Shown piece after piece: positions 1 to 5,676 of a DNA stretch of 5,676 nucleotides (its first letter is position 1; each line of letters begins with the position of its first letter). A program made the position numbers and the translations under genes. The stretch spans positions 1-5,676 of the forward strand of contig JABEUP010000240.1 in the NCBI GenBank assembly GCA_013044365.1. The letters are read 5' to 3'. The DNA comes from Acidimicrobiaceae bacterium. GTDB taxonomy: Bacteria; Actinomycetota; Acidimicrobiia; Acidimicrobiales; Acidimicrobiaceae. The notes beneath the pieces are model-generated. The model had not been told where the DNA came from. It saw only the letters and a program-made list of their open reading frames with translations, and did not search any database.

Positions 1-948
1 ACAAATTATACGAGAGAGAACAAACCCGACGATATTCTTATTTACCATTTGGCTGCACCATCTGCAATTGCCGACTTTTTGTCATCGCGCAATGAAACAC
101 TGCTGATTGTCTATCAAAATATAACTCCAGCCCGCTTCTTCGAACCGTGGGACCAGGTCGCTGCCGCCGGTCAAATCTGGGCCAGAGCGCAGTTATCTAG
201 ATTAGCGACCCGGACCACGCTGGCACTAACGGTGTCGGAATATAACCAACAAGAACTGATCGAACTTGGTTATGGAAAAACTGCCATCGTGCCGATCCTT
301 TTTGACGCCGATATCTTCGCCTCAGGATCAGATACCAATGTCGACAGCATGCTCCAAGAAAACAGCCGCAAAGGGCGGACTAACTTCCTCTTTGTTGGGC
401 GTTTGGTACCCAATAAAGCACAGCACAATTTGATAGTGGCATTAAGCGCATACAACCACATGTATTCAAAGGATGCGGTACTTCATCTAGTAGGGAGACC
501 CTTCTCAAAGGAATACCTGCAGCTTCTTAAAGATATCGCCAAGAATTTGGGCGTCGAACACAACGTCAACTTCACGATGGGCGTTACCACTGAAGAGCTT
601 TCCTCGTATTACAAAGCATGCGACGCACTGGTTTGTCTCTCCGAACATGAGGGCTTTTGCGTTCCACTACTTGAAGCAATGCACAACGACCTTCCTATAA
701 CTGCCTACGATAGTTCAGCCATTAGCGAAACTCTTGGCAATGCCGGCCTTCTCATCTCGAAAAATGATCCCGTCACAACCGCGGTTGCAATGCACAAGAT
801 AACATCTGACACTACCCTGAGGGGATTTCTCAAAGATCAGATGGCCAAGAGGCTGGAAGAGTTAAGCCTTGAGAATTCCCGCAACAAACTTTATGAAGCG
901 CTGGCCGAACTGGAGCCGGCGCTAAAAATTCCGGGGATGGTCCGATGA
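1..948 (+). CDS. Glycosyltransferase family 4-type protein, 5' end missing
   Basis: This is the C-terminal 315 residues of a GT-B glycosyltransferase that would transfer a sugar from a nucleotide-sugar to a growing surface glycan on the cytoplasmic side. The frame is open from base 1 and residues before the TTG at 49 fit the family (an ILIYHL strand), so the real start lies outside the window; TTG 49 is an internal Leu codon. In visible-fragment numbering, a YQNITPARFF segment lies near residues 38-47, the second Rossmann domain opens with NFLFVGRLVPNK near 128-139, and the EX7E motif (EGFCVPLLE) has its glutamates at 217 and 225. Full-length relatives have about 370-420 residues, so perhaps 60-100 are missing. 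The stop overlaps the next start (ATGA, 945-948), indicating an operon with translational coupling. Donor and acceptor cannot be told from sequence alone. Confidence 0.9.
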   Translation, partial: TNYTRENKPDDILIYHLAAPSAIADFLSSRNETLLIVYQNITPARFFEPWDQVAAAGQIWARAQLSRLATRTTLALTVSEYNQQELIELGYGKTAIVPILFDADIFASGSDTNVDSMLQENSRKGRTNFLFVGRLVPNKAQHNLIVALSAYNHMYSKDAVLHLVGRPFSKEYLQLLKDIAKNLGVEHNVNFTMGVTTEELSSYYKACDALVCLSEHEGFCVPLLEAMHNDLPITAYDSSAISETLGNAGLLISKNDPVTTAVAMHKITSDTTLRGFLKDQMAKRLEELSLENSRNKLYEALAELEPALKIPGMVR

Positions 949-2135
949 CAAATTTGCGACGAGTGGCATTTGTTACTCACCGTTACAGCACAGAAGTTAT
1001 CGGCGGGGCCGAACAAGCCGCCAGAATGATGGCCGAGAACCTAGCTCGTGAACTGGGCCTGACCGTTGAAGTTCTCACCACTACTTCTCTGAATGCTGGC
1101 ACCTGGAAGAACCATTACCCCTCCGGAACCGAAGAGATAAACGGTATTAAAGTCAGGAGATTCCGGGTCGACCAGGGGCGTTCAAAAGAGTTTTCTGAAT
1201 TATCGGGACGCCTGTTAAGATATCCAAGGTCGGCCACCCTAGAGGAGTCCGAACAGTGGATAGACGCACAAGGGCCTGTTTCTCATTCGCTGGTAAAGGC
1301 GATTGAAAACGTCGAAGCCGAGGTTATCTTTTTCTTTCCTTACCTTTATCATCCAATCGTAAAAGGGATTGCCGCTGTGCGTGACCGTGCGGTCCTTATA
1401 CCAGCTGCACACGATGAGCCACCAGCATATTTACCCATCTTTCAAGATGTTTTCCAAGCGGCCAAGGCCATCATGTTCCAGTCGAAGGCAGAAGAACATT
1501 TTGTCGACTCGGTTCTTCGCACCGCAGACAAACCGCGCCTGAGGGCGGGACTGGGAATTGAAAAATACGACCGGCCAATTGAACCTCTGGTTAAACATCT
1601 GCCCGACTTGGATGGAAATCCATTTCTTCTGACTCTGGGGAGAGTCGACCAACTAAAGGGCGCGACTCTTTTGTCGGAACTCTTCGCTGAATTCAAGAGG
1701 CGAAATCCCAGCCCGCTCAAGCTTGTTTTTGCCGGTCCGGTAACCACCCAACCGGTCGACTTTCCTGATATTTTGGTCCTGGGTCCGGTTAGCGAAAGCA
1801 TCAAATGGTCGCTATTGACCGAATGTACCGCTCTAGTTAATCCGTCCGCATTCGAGTCATTTTCTCTGGTCCTGTTCGAGGCGTGGTCGCTTTCCCGTCC
1901 GGTTCTGGTGAATGCCCAATGCCTGGTTACTGCTGACCATGTAACCGATTCCGCAGGTGGATTTATATTTTCAAATTATGCCGAATTTGAGGCTCAGGTC
2001 AACTTCCTGCTTTCGAGTTCCGATATCAGACAGAGACTGGGATTGAACGGCCATAACTATCTCGAAAAGAACTATCGCTGGGATGTCATCGTTAAAAAAA
2101 TGGGCGTCTTTCTGACAGATGTCTTCAATCCTTGA
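945..2135 (+). CDS. Glycosyltransferase family 4-type protein
   Basis: A complete 396-residue GT-B glycosyltransferase, the usual length for GT4. The N-terminal acceptor domain begins with a beta strand (RRVAFVTHRYS) and the glycine-rich GGAEQAAR turn at residues 20-27, which in this family follows strand 1. The C-terminal donor domain starts near residue 226 with LLTLGRVDQLKG; R233 and K238 occupy the conserved Arg/Lys positions that contact the donor phosphates. The EX7E motif (ESFSLVLFE) has E304 and E312. No signal peptide or membrane segment is visible, so it is cytosolic or peripheral. The ATG at 945 overlaps the previous stop, with a GGGG run about 8 bases upstream as a weak ribosome binding site. 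Its last 11 bp overlap the 3' end of wzt on the other strand. It probably extends the glycan exported by Wzm/Wzt; sugar specificity is unknown. Confidence 0.92.
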   Translation: MTNLRRVAFVTHRYSTEVIGGAEQAARMMAENLARELGLTVEVLTTTSLNAGTWKNHYPSGTEEINGIKVRRFRVDQGRSKEFSELSGRLLRYPRSATLEESEQWIDAQGPVSHSLVKAIENVEAEVIFFFPYLYHPIVKGIAAVRDRAVLIPAAHDEPPAYLPIFQDVFQAAKAIMFQSKAEEHFVDSVLRTADKPRLRAGLGIEKYDRPIEPLVKHLPDLDGNPFLLTLGRVDQLKGATLLSELFAEFKRRNPSPLKLVFAGPVTTQPVDFPDILVLGPVSESIKWSLLTECTALVNPSAFESFSLVLFEAWSLSRPVLVNAQCLVTADHVTDSAGGFIFSNYAEFEAQVNFLLSSSDIRQRLGLNGHNYLEKNYRWDVIVKKMGVFLTDVFNP

Positions 2136-3387
2136 ATGGAACTGCTTCGCCGTTCTGGATTAATCGGGGATCCAGCTTTAAATACCCGCCACTCTTTCCG
2201 TTTGAAATTACCTTGAAAGCAAGATCCTGATTCTGCCAATCGTAAATATGCTGGTCCTTGGCTGAGGTAAATCCGATAGCCACAGAGAAAAGTCCGTCAG
2301 TTACCGGAACAGTGGGAAAACTAAACTCCAACTCACCCTCTGTCCCAACATCAAGCGGCTCAAGCCCCATGAAATCTGAGTCAGTTCCAAAAACAATATC
2401 GCCCTTCTGGTCAAATATCTGTATTCCCACAAGTACCCCAGAGATCGGCTTAGTGGCATTATAGCTAACTCTGATAGTGAGAGGATCGCCGGGACTGAGG
2501 TGGCCTGCGGCAGGTGTTGCCGGGAATGCAACTGATATTTGACCTACCATAACTCTCTCCTCTGCAGGCGATCCCGTCTGAAGCGTTGGAAGAGCATCAC
2601 TCTCGTTTGACCCGGCATCGTCCTGCATTGTCGCTATCATCGATGCGAGACCCGAACCCTTAGCCTGAAACTCACGAAGTATCGATATCGCCTCAGGTGC
2701 GGTACCTTCACCTACGATGACCCCATGATCAAGTACGTATGCCCGATCGCAAACACGCCGCACGACATCAGGAGAGTGTGACACAAAAACTATCGTCCGG
2801 CCTTCCCGCTGAAACTCCTCCACTTTGTCAAAACACTTGCGTTGGAAGTTCTCATCCCCAACGGCCAAAACCTCATCAACGAGAAGAACATCGGGATCCA
2901 CGTTTACCGCGACCGCAAATCCCAATCGAGTGTACATTCCGGAAGAATAATAGCGAACCTGGTTGTCGATAAATGGTCCGAGCTCGGAGAAAGAAACTAT
3001 ATCGTCGAATCTCAGGTCCACGTCTTTTTTGGCGACTCCAAGAAGTGCGGCATTTAAATAGATGTTTTCTCTTCCGGATAGTTCGGGGTGGAATCCAGCG
3101 CCAAGCTCCAACATCGCCGCAACCCGGCCCCGAACCCTTATTTCACCCGAAGTAGGCTGCAATATTGCAGCAATACATTTCAAAAGAGTTGATTTTCCAG
3201 ACCCATTGTGGCCGACCAAACCTACTGTTTCGCCCCAATTGACGTCGAAGCTTATATTTTTCAGCGCCCAAAACTCCTCGTAGGGAATTCTGTTGAAATG
3301 GATCACCCGCTCTTTAAGCGAGGTGTACTTCTCATGATAGAGACGAAAATGTTTAGAGACATTGTCTATTTCAATTGCGGCAGGCAA
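2125..3387 (-). CDS. wzt: Polysaccharide ABC exporter ATP-binding protein (Wzt type, with C-terminal glycan-binding domain)
   Basis: The 420-residue ATPase subunit drives Wzm-mediated export of a lipid-linked polysaccharide. The nucleotide-binding domain spans about residues 1-240: Walker A GHNGSGKST (59-67), the Wzt/TagH-type ELGAGFHPELSGREN stretch (94-108), ABC signature SSGMYTRL (148-155), Walker B DVLLVDE (166-172) and switch His204. A polar linker rich in Ser, Asp and Ala (about 241-278) leads to a beta-rich domain (about 280-395) that looks like the Wzt C-terminal domain, which in E. coli O9a-type systems binds the modified non-reducing end of the polymer. ATPases of this group lacking the domain are only about 250-270 residues. 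The TTG start at 3387 is supported by GAGGAG 8 bases upstream and lies 2 bp after the wzm stop, so the two are translationally coupled. The 3' end overlaps the convergent glycosyltransferase gene. Confidence 0.94.
   Translation of the reverse strand: MPAAIEIDNVSKHFRLYHEKYTSLKERVIHFNRIPYEEFWALKNISFDVNWGETVGLVGHNGSGKSTLLKCIAAILQPTSGEIRVRGRVAAMLELGAGFHPELSGRENIYLNAALLGVAKKDVDLRFDDIVSFSELGPFIDNQVRYYSSGMYTRLGFAVAVNVDPDVLLVDEVLAVGDENFQRKCFDKVEEFQREGRTIVFVSHSPDVVRRVCDRAYVLDHGVIVGEGTAPEAISILREFQAKGSGLASMIATMQDDAGSNESDALPTLQTGSPAEERVMVGQISVAFPATPAAGHLSPGDPLTIRVSYNATKPISGVLVGIQIFDQKGDIVFGTDSDFMGLEPLDVGTEGELEFSFPTVPVTDGLFSVAIGFTSAKDQHIYDWQNQDLAFKVISNGKSGGYLKLDPRLIQNGEAVPFKD
2155..2175 (+). terminator. 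Weak stem-loop after the glycosyltransferase operon
   Basis: A 6-bp perfect inverted repeat (CTGGAT / ATCCAG) with a 9-base loop begins 19 bases after the stop of the second glycosyltransferase gene and is followed by C and only three T. It lies inside the 3' coding part of wzt. The stem is short and the T-tract poor, so it is at best a weak intrinsic terminator; chance is a fair alternative. No better terminator is visible for either convergent transcript. Confidence 0.15.
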
Positions 3388-3389
3388 GA

Positions 3390-4334
3390 CTATAGCTCCT
3401 CGGCAAAGTTGCCTTCAAGACGCCCAAATAGCATCAAAGCACCGATAAATAGGACCGCGCTCACGCATATCACGATAAGCAGTTGGATGACAAACCATTC
3501 CGGCGAGTAAGTGGGGAGCAGCAAGGTCACTTTGCCAGACGTATCCAGGTACGACATTTTGGCATATAGTGCCCTTTGAAAAGTCAAAACTATTACCGTA
3601 ACCGGATTAAGAAAATAAAGAAAAATCAAGTGCTTTTGTGCAAGACGTACGCCAATCTCCTGGAACGGATAAACAATCGGAGTACCCCAGAACCATGCCA
3701 AAAGTACAAGCTCCATTAGGTGTTGGGTATCTCGAAGATAGACGTTTATTGCCGACAACGCAATTGCTAAAGCGCTGGCAAAAAACACCAGTGCAAGAAG
3801 AGCAAATGGCACCAGCCAAAGATATCCGAAAGCAGGAACGACCTGAAAGACCATCAGGGCCAAAATCAATACGCAGGCTTGAAGCAAAAAGAAGATTAGC
3901 GCCGCACCTACTGAGGCCAGAGCCAAAATCTCACGGGGAAAGGCAACTTTCTTTACGATCCCGGCATTATTAACAACTGTTGTTGTTGCAGACGATAACG
4001 CATTGGAGAAGAAGTTCCAAACCAAAAGTCCACACAGCAAAAATATGGCGAACAGAGGCATATTGTTCTTCAGGATCTTCTGAAACACTATGTAGTAGAT
4101 AACCAGGTAGAGCGCCGGATTCAGCAAAGACCACATAAAGCCCAAAACTGAGTTCTTGTATTTTATGCGCAACTCCTTGCGCACCATCGATACCAAGAGT
4201 TCCCTAAAAACCCAGATATTTTGAAGGCGCGTAAATACGCCGATCTTTGGACTAACCACCCGAATCGGAAGGTCTTCGATCCGAGACCTAACCGCATCCT
4301 TATCGGGAAAGCTGCTGGTCTTCTCCAATAACAC
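3390..4334 (-). CDS. wzm: Polysaccharide ABC exporter permease (Wzm, ABC-2 type)
   Basis: The membrane subunit of the exporter, 314 residues from GTG 4334, close to but slightly longer than usual for Wzm (about 260-300). After a cytosolic N-terminus comes the amphipathic stretch FRELLVSMVRKELRIKYKNS (43-62), typical of ABC-2 exporters, then about six hydrophobic segments near residues 63-88, 94-116, 136-164, 171-195, 206-225 and 281-304. KKVAFPREILALA (128-140) and INVYLRDTQHLMEL (196-209) are conserved Wzm cytoplasmic motifs. The frame is open further upstream to a TTG at 4451, but that start would overlap clpP by 38 bp and add 39 residues unlike the family. GTG 4334 has GGAAGGA 3 bases upstream, and TTG 4328 has the same site at 9 bases, so either is possible. 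wzt follows after 2 bp. The partner is certainly Wzt; the exported glycan is unknown. Confidence 0.92.
   Translation of the reverse strand: MLLEKTSSFPDKDAVRSRIEDLPIRVVSPKIGVFTRLQNIWVFRELLVSMVRKELRIKYKNSVLGFMWSLLNPALYLVIYYIVFQKILKNNMPLFAIFLLCGLLVWNFFSNALSSATTTVVNNAGIVKKVAFPREILALASVGAALIFFLLQACVLILALMVFQVVPAFGYLWLVPFALLALVFFASALAIALSAINVYLRDTQHLMELVLLAWFWGTPIVYPFQEIGVRLAQKHLIFLYFLNPVTVIVLTFQRALYAKMSYLDTSGKVTLLLPTYSPEWFVIQLLIVICVSAVLFIGALMLFGRLEGNFAEEL
3396..3401 (-). promoter_or_regulatory. Ribosome binding site of wzt (GAGGAG)
   Basis: A strong GAGGAG Shine-Dalgarno sequence lies within the last codons of wzm, 8 bases before the TTG at 3387. It fixes the non-ATG start of wzt and indicates coupled translation of the two exporter subunits. 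Confidence 0.75.
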
Positions 4335-4337
4335 TGT

Positions 4338-4344
4338 TCCTTCC
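4338..4344 (-). promoter_or_regulatory. Likely ribosome binding site of wzm (GGAAGGA)
   Basis: GGAAGGA lies 3 bases before GTG 4334 and 9 bases before TTG 4328. It is the only purine-rich site near the conserved N-terminus and argues for a start here instead of the TTG at 4451 inside clpP. The 3-base gap to GTG is short, which keeps TTG 4328 in play. Confidence 0.5.
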
Positions 4345-4366
4345 GAAAGACTTACAAACCACCGTC

Positions 4367-4381
4367 GGCAACCGAATTGCC
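4367..4381 (-). repeat. Short inverted repeat between clpP and wzm
   Basis: GGCAA and TTGCC flank a 5-base TTCGG loop on the - strand, in the 79-bp gap between the clpP stop and the wzm start. No T-run follows, so it is not a normal intrinsic terminator and transcription could pass from clpP into wzm. It may stabilise RNA ends, or be chance. The rest of the gap holds the wzm ribosome binding site and nothing else I can support. Confidence 0.3.
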
Positions 4382-4413
4382 ACAACCACTGATTAAAACT
4401 TATGCGATGCTTG

Positions 4414-5058
4414 TTAATCCGGCAAAATAGCCTGCTGTCCCTTTGTTTCAATATTCGCTGAAGACGACCGGGAGATTACCTGATCTATAAAACCATACTC
4501 CTTTGCCTCCTCGGCCGTGAACCAACGGTCACGATCAGAATCTGCTGTTATGGTCTCTACCGTCTGCCCCGTGTGCATTGCGATTCGATCGGCAAGCATT
4601 TTCTTCAGATACCCAATTTGCTCAGCCTGAATGGCAATATCAGAAGCCTGACCTTGGGCCTGGGCTGACGGCTGGTGCATCAATATACGTGAATGCGGGA
4701 GGGCATAGCGTTTTCCCGGCGCCCCGGCGCATAACAGGAACTGACCCATCGAAGCAGCCATGCCCAAACAAATGGTGGCCACATCACAGCTCACATACTG
4801 CATAGTGTCGTAAATAGCCAAGCCATCGGTTACGGAGCCCCCGGGTGAATTGATATACAGCGCAATATCCTTGGTTGAATCCTCGGCCTCCAACAGGAGC
4901 AGTTGCGCACAGACTGCATTGGCTGAATTCTGATCGACCTGGGTTCCAAGAAATACGATTCTTTCCTTTAGCAGTCGTTGATACAGGTCTGCGCTTCTAT
5001 CTGAGGACTGGATTTGCATAACCAGATCTTGACCAAAGTTGGGCTGTGAATTTGACAT
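4414..5058 (-). CDS. clpP: ATP-dependent Clp protease proteolytic subunit (ClpP, ClpP1-like)
   Basis: A 214-residue serine peptidase of family S14, forming barrel-shaped oligomers that degrade proteins unfolded and fed in by ClpX or ClpC. The triad is intact: Ser103 in GMAASMGQ, His128 in LMHQPSA, and Asp177 in DSDRDRWF. The INSPGGSV oxyanion-hole segment is at 69-76, and the handle helix with GQASDIAIQAEQ spans about 136-160. YQRLLKERIVFLGTQVD and DRDRWFTAEEAKEYG closely match actinobacterial ClpP1 as I recall it. The first 20 or so residues are variable and may be processed off. The C-terminus runs about 18 residues past the usual end (after QVISRS). ATG 5058 has an AGGGTG site 5 bases upstream (5064-5069). 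There is no second clpP, clpX or tig beside it; exporter genes follow on the same strand. It could be the housekeeping copy or an accessory one; the window does not decide. Confidence 0.96.
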   Translation of the reverse strand: MSNSQPNFGQDLVMQIQSSDRSADLYQRLLKERIVFLGTQVDQNSANAVCAQLLLLEAEDSTKDIALYINSPGGSVTDGLAIYDTMQYVSCDVATICLGMAASMGQFLLCAGAPGKRYALPHSRILMHQPSAQAQGQASDIAIQAEQIGYLKKMLADRIAMHTGQTVETITADSDRDRWFTAEEAKEYGFIDQVISRSSSANIETKGQQAILPD

Positions 5059-5070
5059 ATAAACACCCTA

Positions 5071-5081
5071 CCAGAAACTGG
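5071..5081 (-). repeat. Inverted repeat next to the clpP ribosome binding site
   Basis: CCAG and CTGG flank three bases (CCAG-TTT-CTGG on the - strand). It abuts the clpP Shine-Dalgarno region (about 5064-5070), so if it folds in the leader RNA it sits just upstream of the ribosome site. The stem is only 4 bp. Confidence 0.3.
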
Positions 5082-5090
5082 AAAAACTCA

Positions 5091-5105
5091 CCCAGTGCTG
5101 CTGGG
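5091..5105 (-). repeat. Inverted repeat in the clpP leader
   Basis: CCCAG and CTGGG flank a 5-base loop (CAGCA on the - strand), 10 bases upstream of the smaller repeat and sharing its CCAG/CTGG arms. On the - strand it is followed by TGAG and then five T, faintly terminator-like. It could be a leader hairpin or a regulator site; chance is not excluded. Confidence 0.35.
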
Positions 5106-5169
5106 AACCGAAAGAATTCTTAGGCCGCAACGAACCATTTTCACATATGCATCCCGGCTAATTTGGAAA

Positions 5170-5198
5170 ATCCTATCTTTTGGTCGCTGCGAATTTAA
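5170..5198 (-). promoter_or_regulatory. Candidate clpP promoter
   Basis: On the - strand a TAGGAT -10-like hexamer (5170-5175) lies 17 bases after a poor -35-like TTAAAT (5193-5198). This would start transcription near 5163 and give a leader of about 105 bases containing both inverted repeats. The -10 fits the usual actinobacterial form, but the -35 matches the TTGACA consensus at only three positions. It was picked by eye in an AT-rich stretch. Confidence 0.25.
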
Positions 5199-5287
5199 CT
5201 GGATTGTCGCGGCTCACTTCGGCATAGGACAAGTTTTCAAGCGGACGCCCCCGCCATCGGTATTTGGAAGAACTTCTCTGGTACCAT

Positions 5288-5676
5288 ATGACCATGGCGG
5301 GAGACAACACGAATGCCAGCTCTCGAAACAAATGGAGAACGCCTGACGTTTGGTCAATCGCACTATCGGCTTTCTTCGCCGATCTTGGTTACCAGTCCGT
5401 ACTCGCGTCCTTTCCGCTCTTTCTTGTCATTTATCTGAACAAGCCGGTATGGGAATATGGCTTGGCAATGGCGCTAAGTTATGGCGGAGGAGCCATATTT
5501 TCTCTTATCGGTGCCAAGATCGGAGACAGGGTTGGACATCGCAAGCTTGCCATAACCGGCAACTTATTGATTCCCCTGCTGTCCCTGTCGGCGTTAATTG
5601 CCAATCCCACTTGGGCGATTGGCATGCTGGTGGGTGGATGGTGGGCACGCAATTTGAGAAGCCCGTCACGCAGAGT
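5288..5676 (+). CDS. Major facilitator superfamily transporter, 3' end missing
   Basis: The first 129 residues of an MFS membrane transporter cut by the window edge; a full protein would be about 400 residues with 12 helices. After a polar N-terminus of about 20 residues come hydrophobic segments near 22-50, 55-78, 88-105 and 108-120. Between helices 2 and 3 is a clear motif A, GAKIGDRVGHRK (75-86), with Asp80, Arg81 and Arg85. The GWWARNLRSPSRR stretch (117-129) resembles the loop after helix 4 in MFS proteins with a GRGxRxPxR signature. That subgroup is mostly putative drug or metabolite efflux; the substrate cannot be told. The in-frame stop upstream is TAG 5225. Start candidates are ATG 5288 and ATG 5294; neither has a Shine-Dalgarno sequence, and a leaderless message is possible. 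It is divergent from clpP with a 229-bp gap. Confidence 0.88.
   Translation, partial: MTMAGDNTNASSRNKWRTPDVWSIALSAFFADLGYQSVLASFPLFLVIYLNKPVWEYGLAMALSYGGGAIFSLIGAKIGDRVGHRKLAITGNLLIPLLSLSALIANPTWAIGMLVGGWWARNLRSPSRR

Noticed and set aside
1442..1804. 120-residue open frame on the - strand inside the second glycosyltransferase gene
   Set aside because: It lies wholly opposite a well-supported gene, shows no recognisable domain, and is rich in Arg and Ser as expected of a shadow frame.
2094..2124. T-run on the - strand after the wzt stop as an intrinsic terminator
   Set aside because: No stem can be formed directly before the T-run; the run is simply the complement of Lys codons of the glycosyltransferase gene.
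3208..3510. 100-residue + strand frame across the wzm-wzt junction
   Set aside because: It is antisense to two well-supported genes and has no recognisable protein features.
5112..5121. 10-bp perfect palindrome AAGAATTCTT in the clpP-MFS gap
   Set aside because: Too short and AT-rich to call an operator without a second copy or a known regulator motif.
5182..5194. GGTCGCTGCGAAT stretch resembling half-sites of a ClgR-type operator upstream of clpP
   Set aside because: The CGC and GCG halves are separated by one base, not the spacing I recall for ClgR boxes, so the match does not hold.
5280..5297. Three overlapping or adjacent 6-bp palindromes (GGTACC, CATATG, CCATGG) at the MFS start, resembling a cloning linker
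   Set aside because: Genuine MFS coding sequence follows in frame and the upstream sequence is continuous native-looking DNA; no vector sequence is visible, so coincidence is the simpler reading.
5095..5346. 83-residue + strand frame (GTG start) spanning the clpP-MFS gap
   Set aside because: It overlaps the MFS gene start in another frame, has no ribosome site and no family resemblance; the MFS frame has clear motifs.

Overview
The window holds six protein genes and no RNA genes, mobile elements or CRISPR arrays. It most likely comes from an actinobacterium of moderate G+C, with base composition near half G+C by eye. The ClpP resembles actinobacterial ClpP1 as I remember it, and the Wzm/Wzt pair resembles actinobacterial ABC-2 polysaccharide exporters. 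Start codons include TTG and GTG. The phylum call rests on recalled family resemblance, not on a search; the genus is not recognisable to me.

Layout. Bases 1-2135 (+ strand) carry two GT-B fold, family 4-type glycosyltransferases joined by an ATGA overlap; the first has lost its 5' end to the window edge. Bases 2125-4334 (- strand) carry wzm and wzt, the permease and ATPase of an ABC-dependent polysaccharide exporter, 2 bp apart. The wzt 3' end overlaps the second glycosyltransferase gene tail-to-tail by 11 bp. Bases 4414-5058 (- strand) carry a clpP with an intact Ser-His-Asp triad, 79 bp upstream of wzm on the same strand. Bases 5059-5287 are a divergent intergenic region with two small inverted repeats just upstream of the clpP ribosome binding site and weak promoter candidates. 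From 5288 (+ strand) a major facilitator superfamily transporter begins and runs off the right edge.

How the genes work together. The glycosyltransferases probably build part of a cell-surface glycan on the cytoplasmic face. Wzm/Wzt then moves the lipid-linked polymer across the membrane. Wzt has a C-terminal beta-rich domain of the type that binds the non-reducing end of the finished polymer, so export may depend on a particular terminal structure. The rest of the pathway (initiating transferase, chain-end modifier, ligase) is not in view. The clpP shares the strand of the exporter genes and could be read together with them, but nothing in the sequence shows a functional link. It stands without a second clpP, clpX or tig beside it. 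I found no evidence of a wholly new system; the isolated clpP next to a polysaccharide exporter and the fully convergent layout are the points most worth checking.
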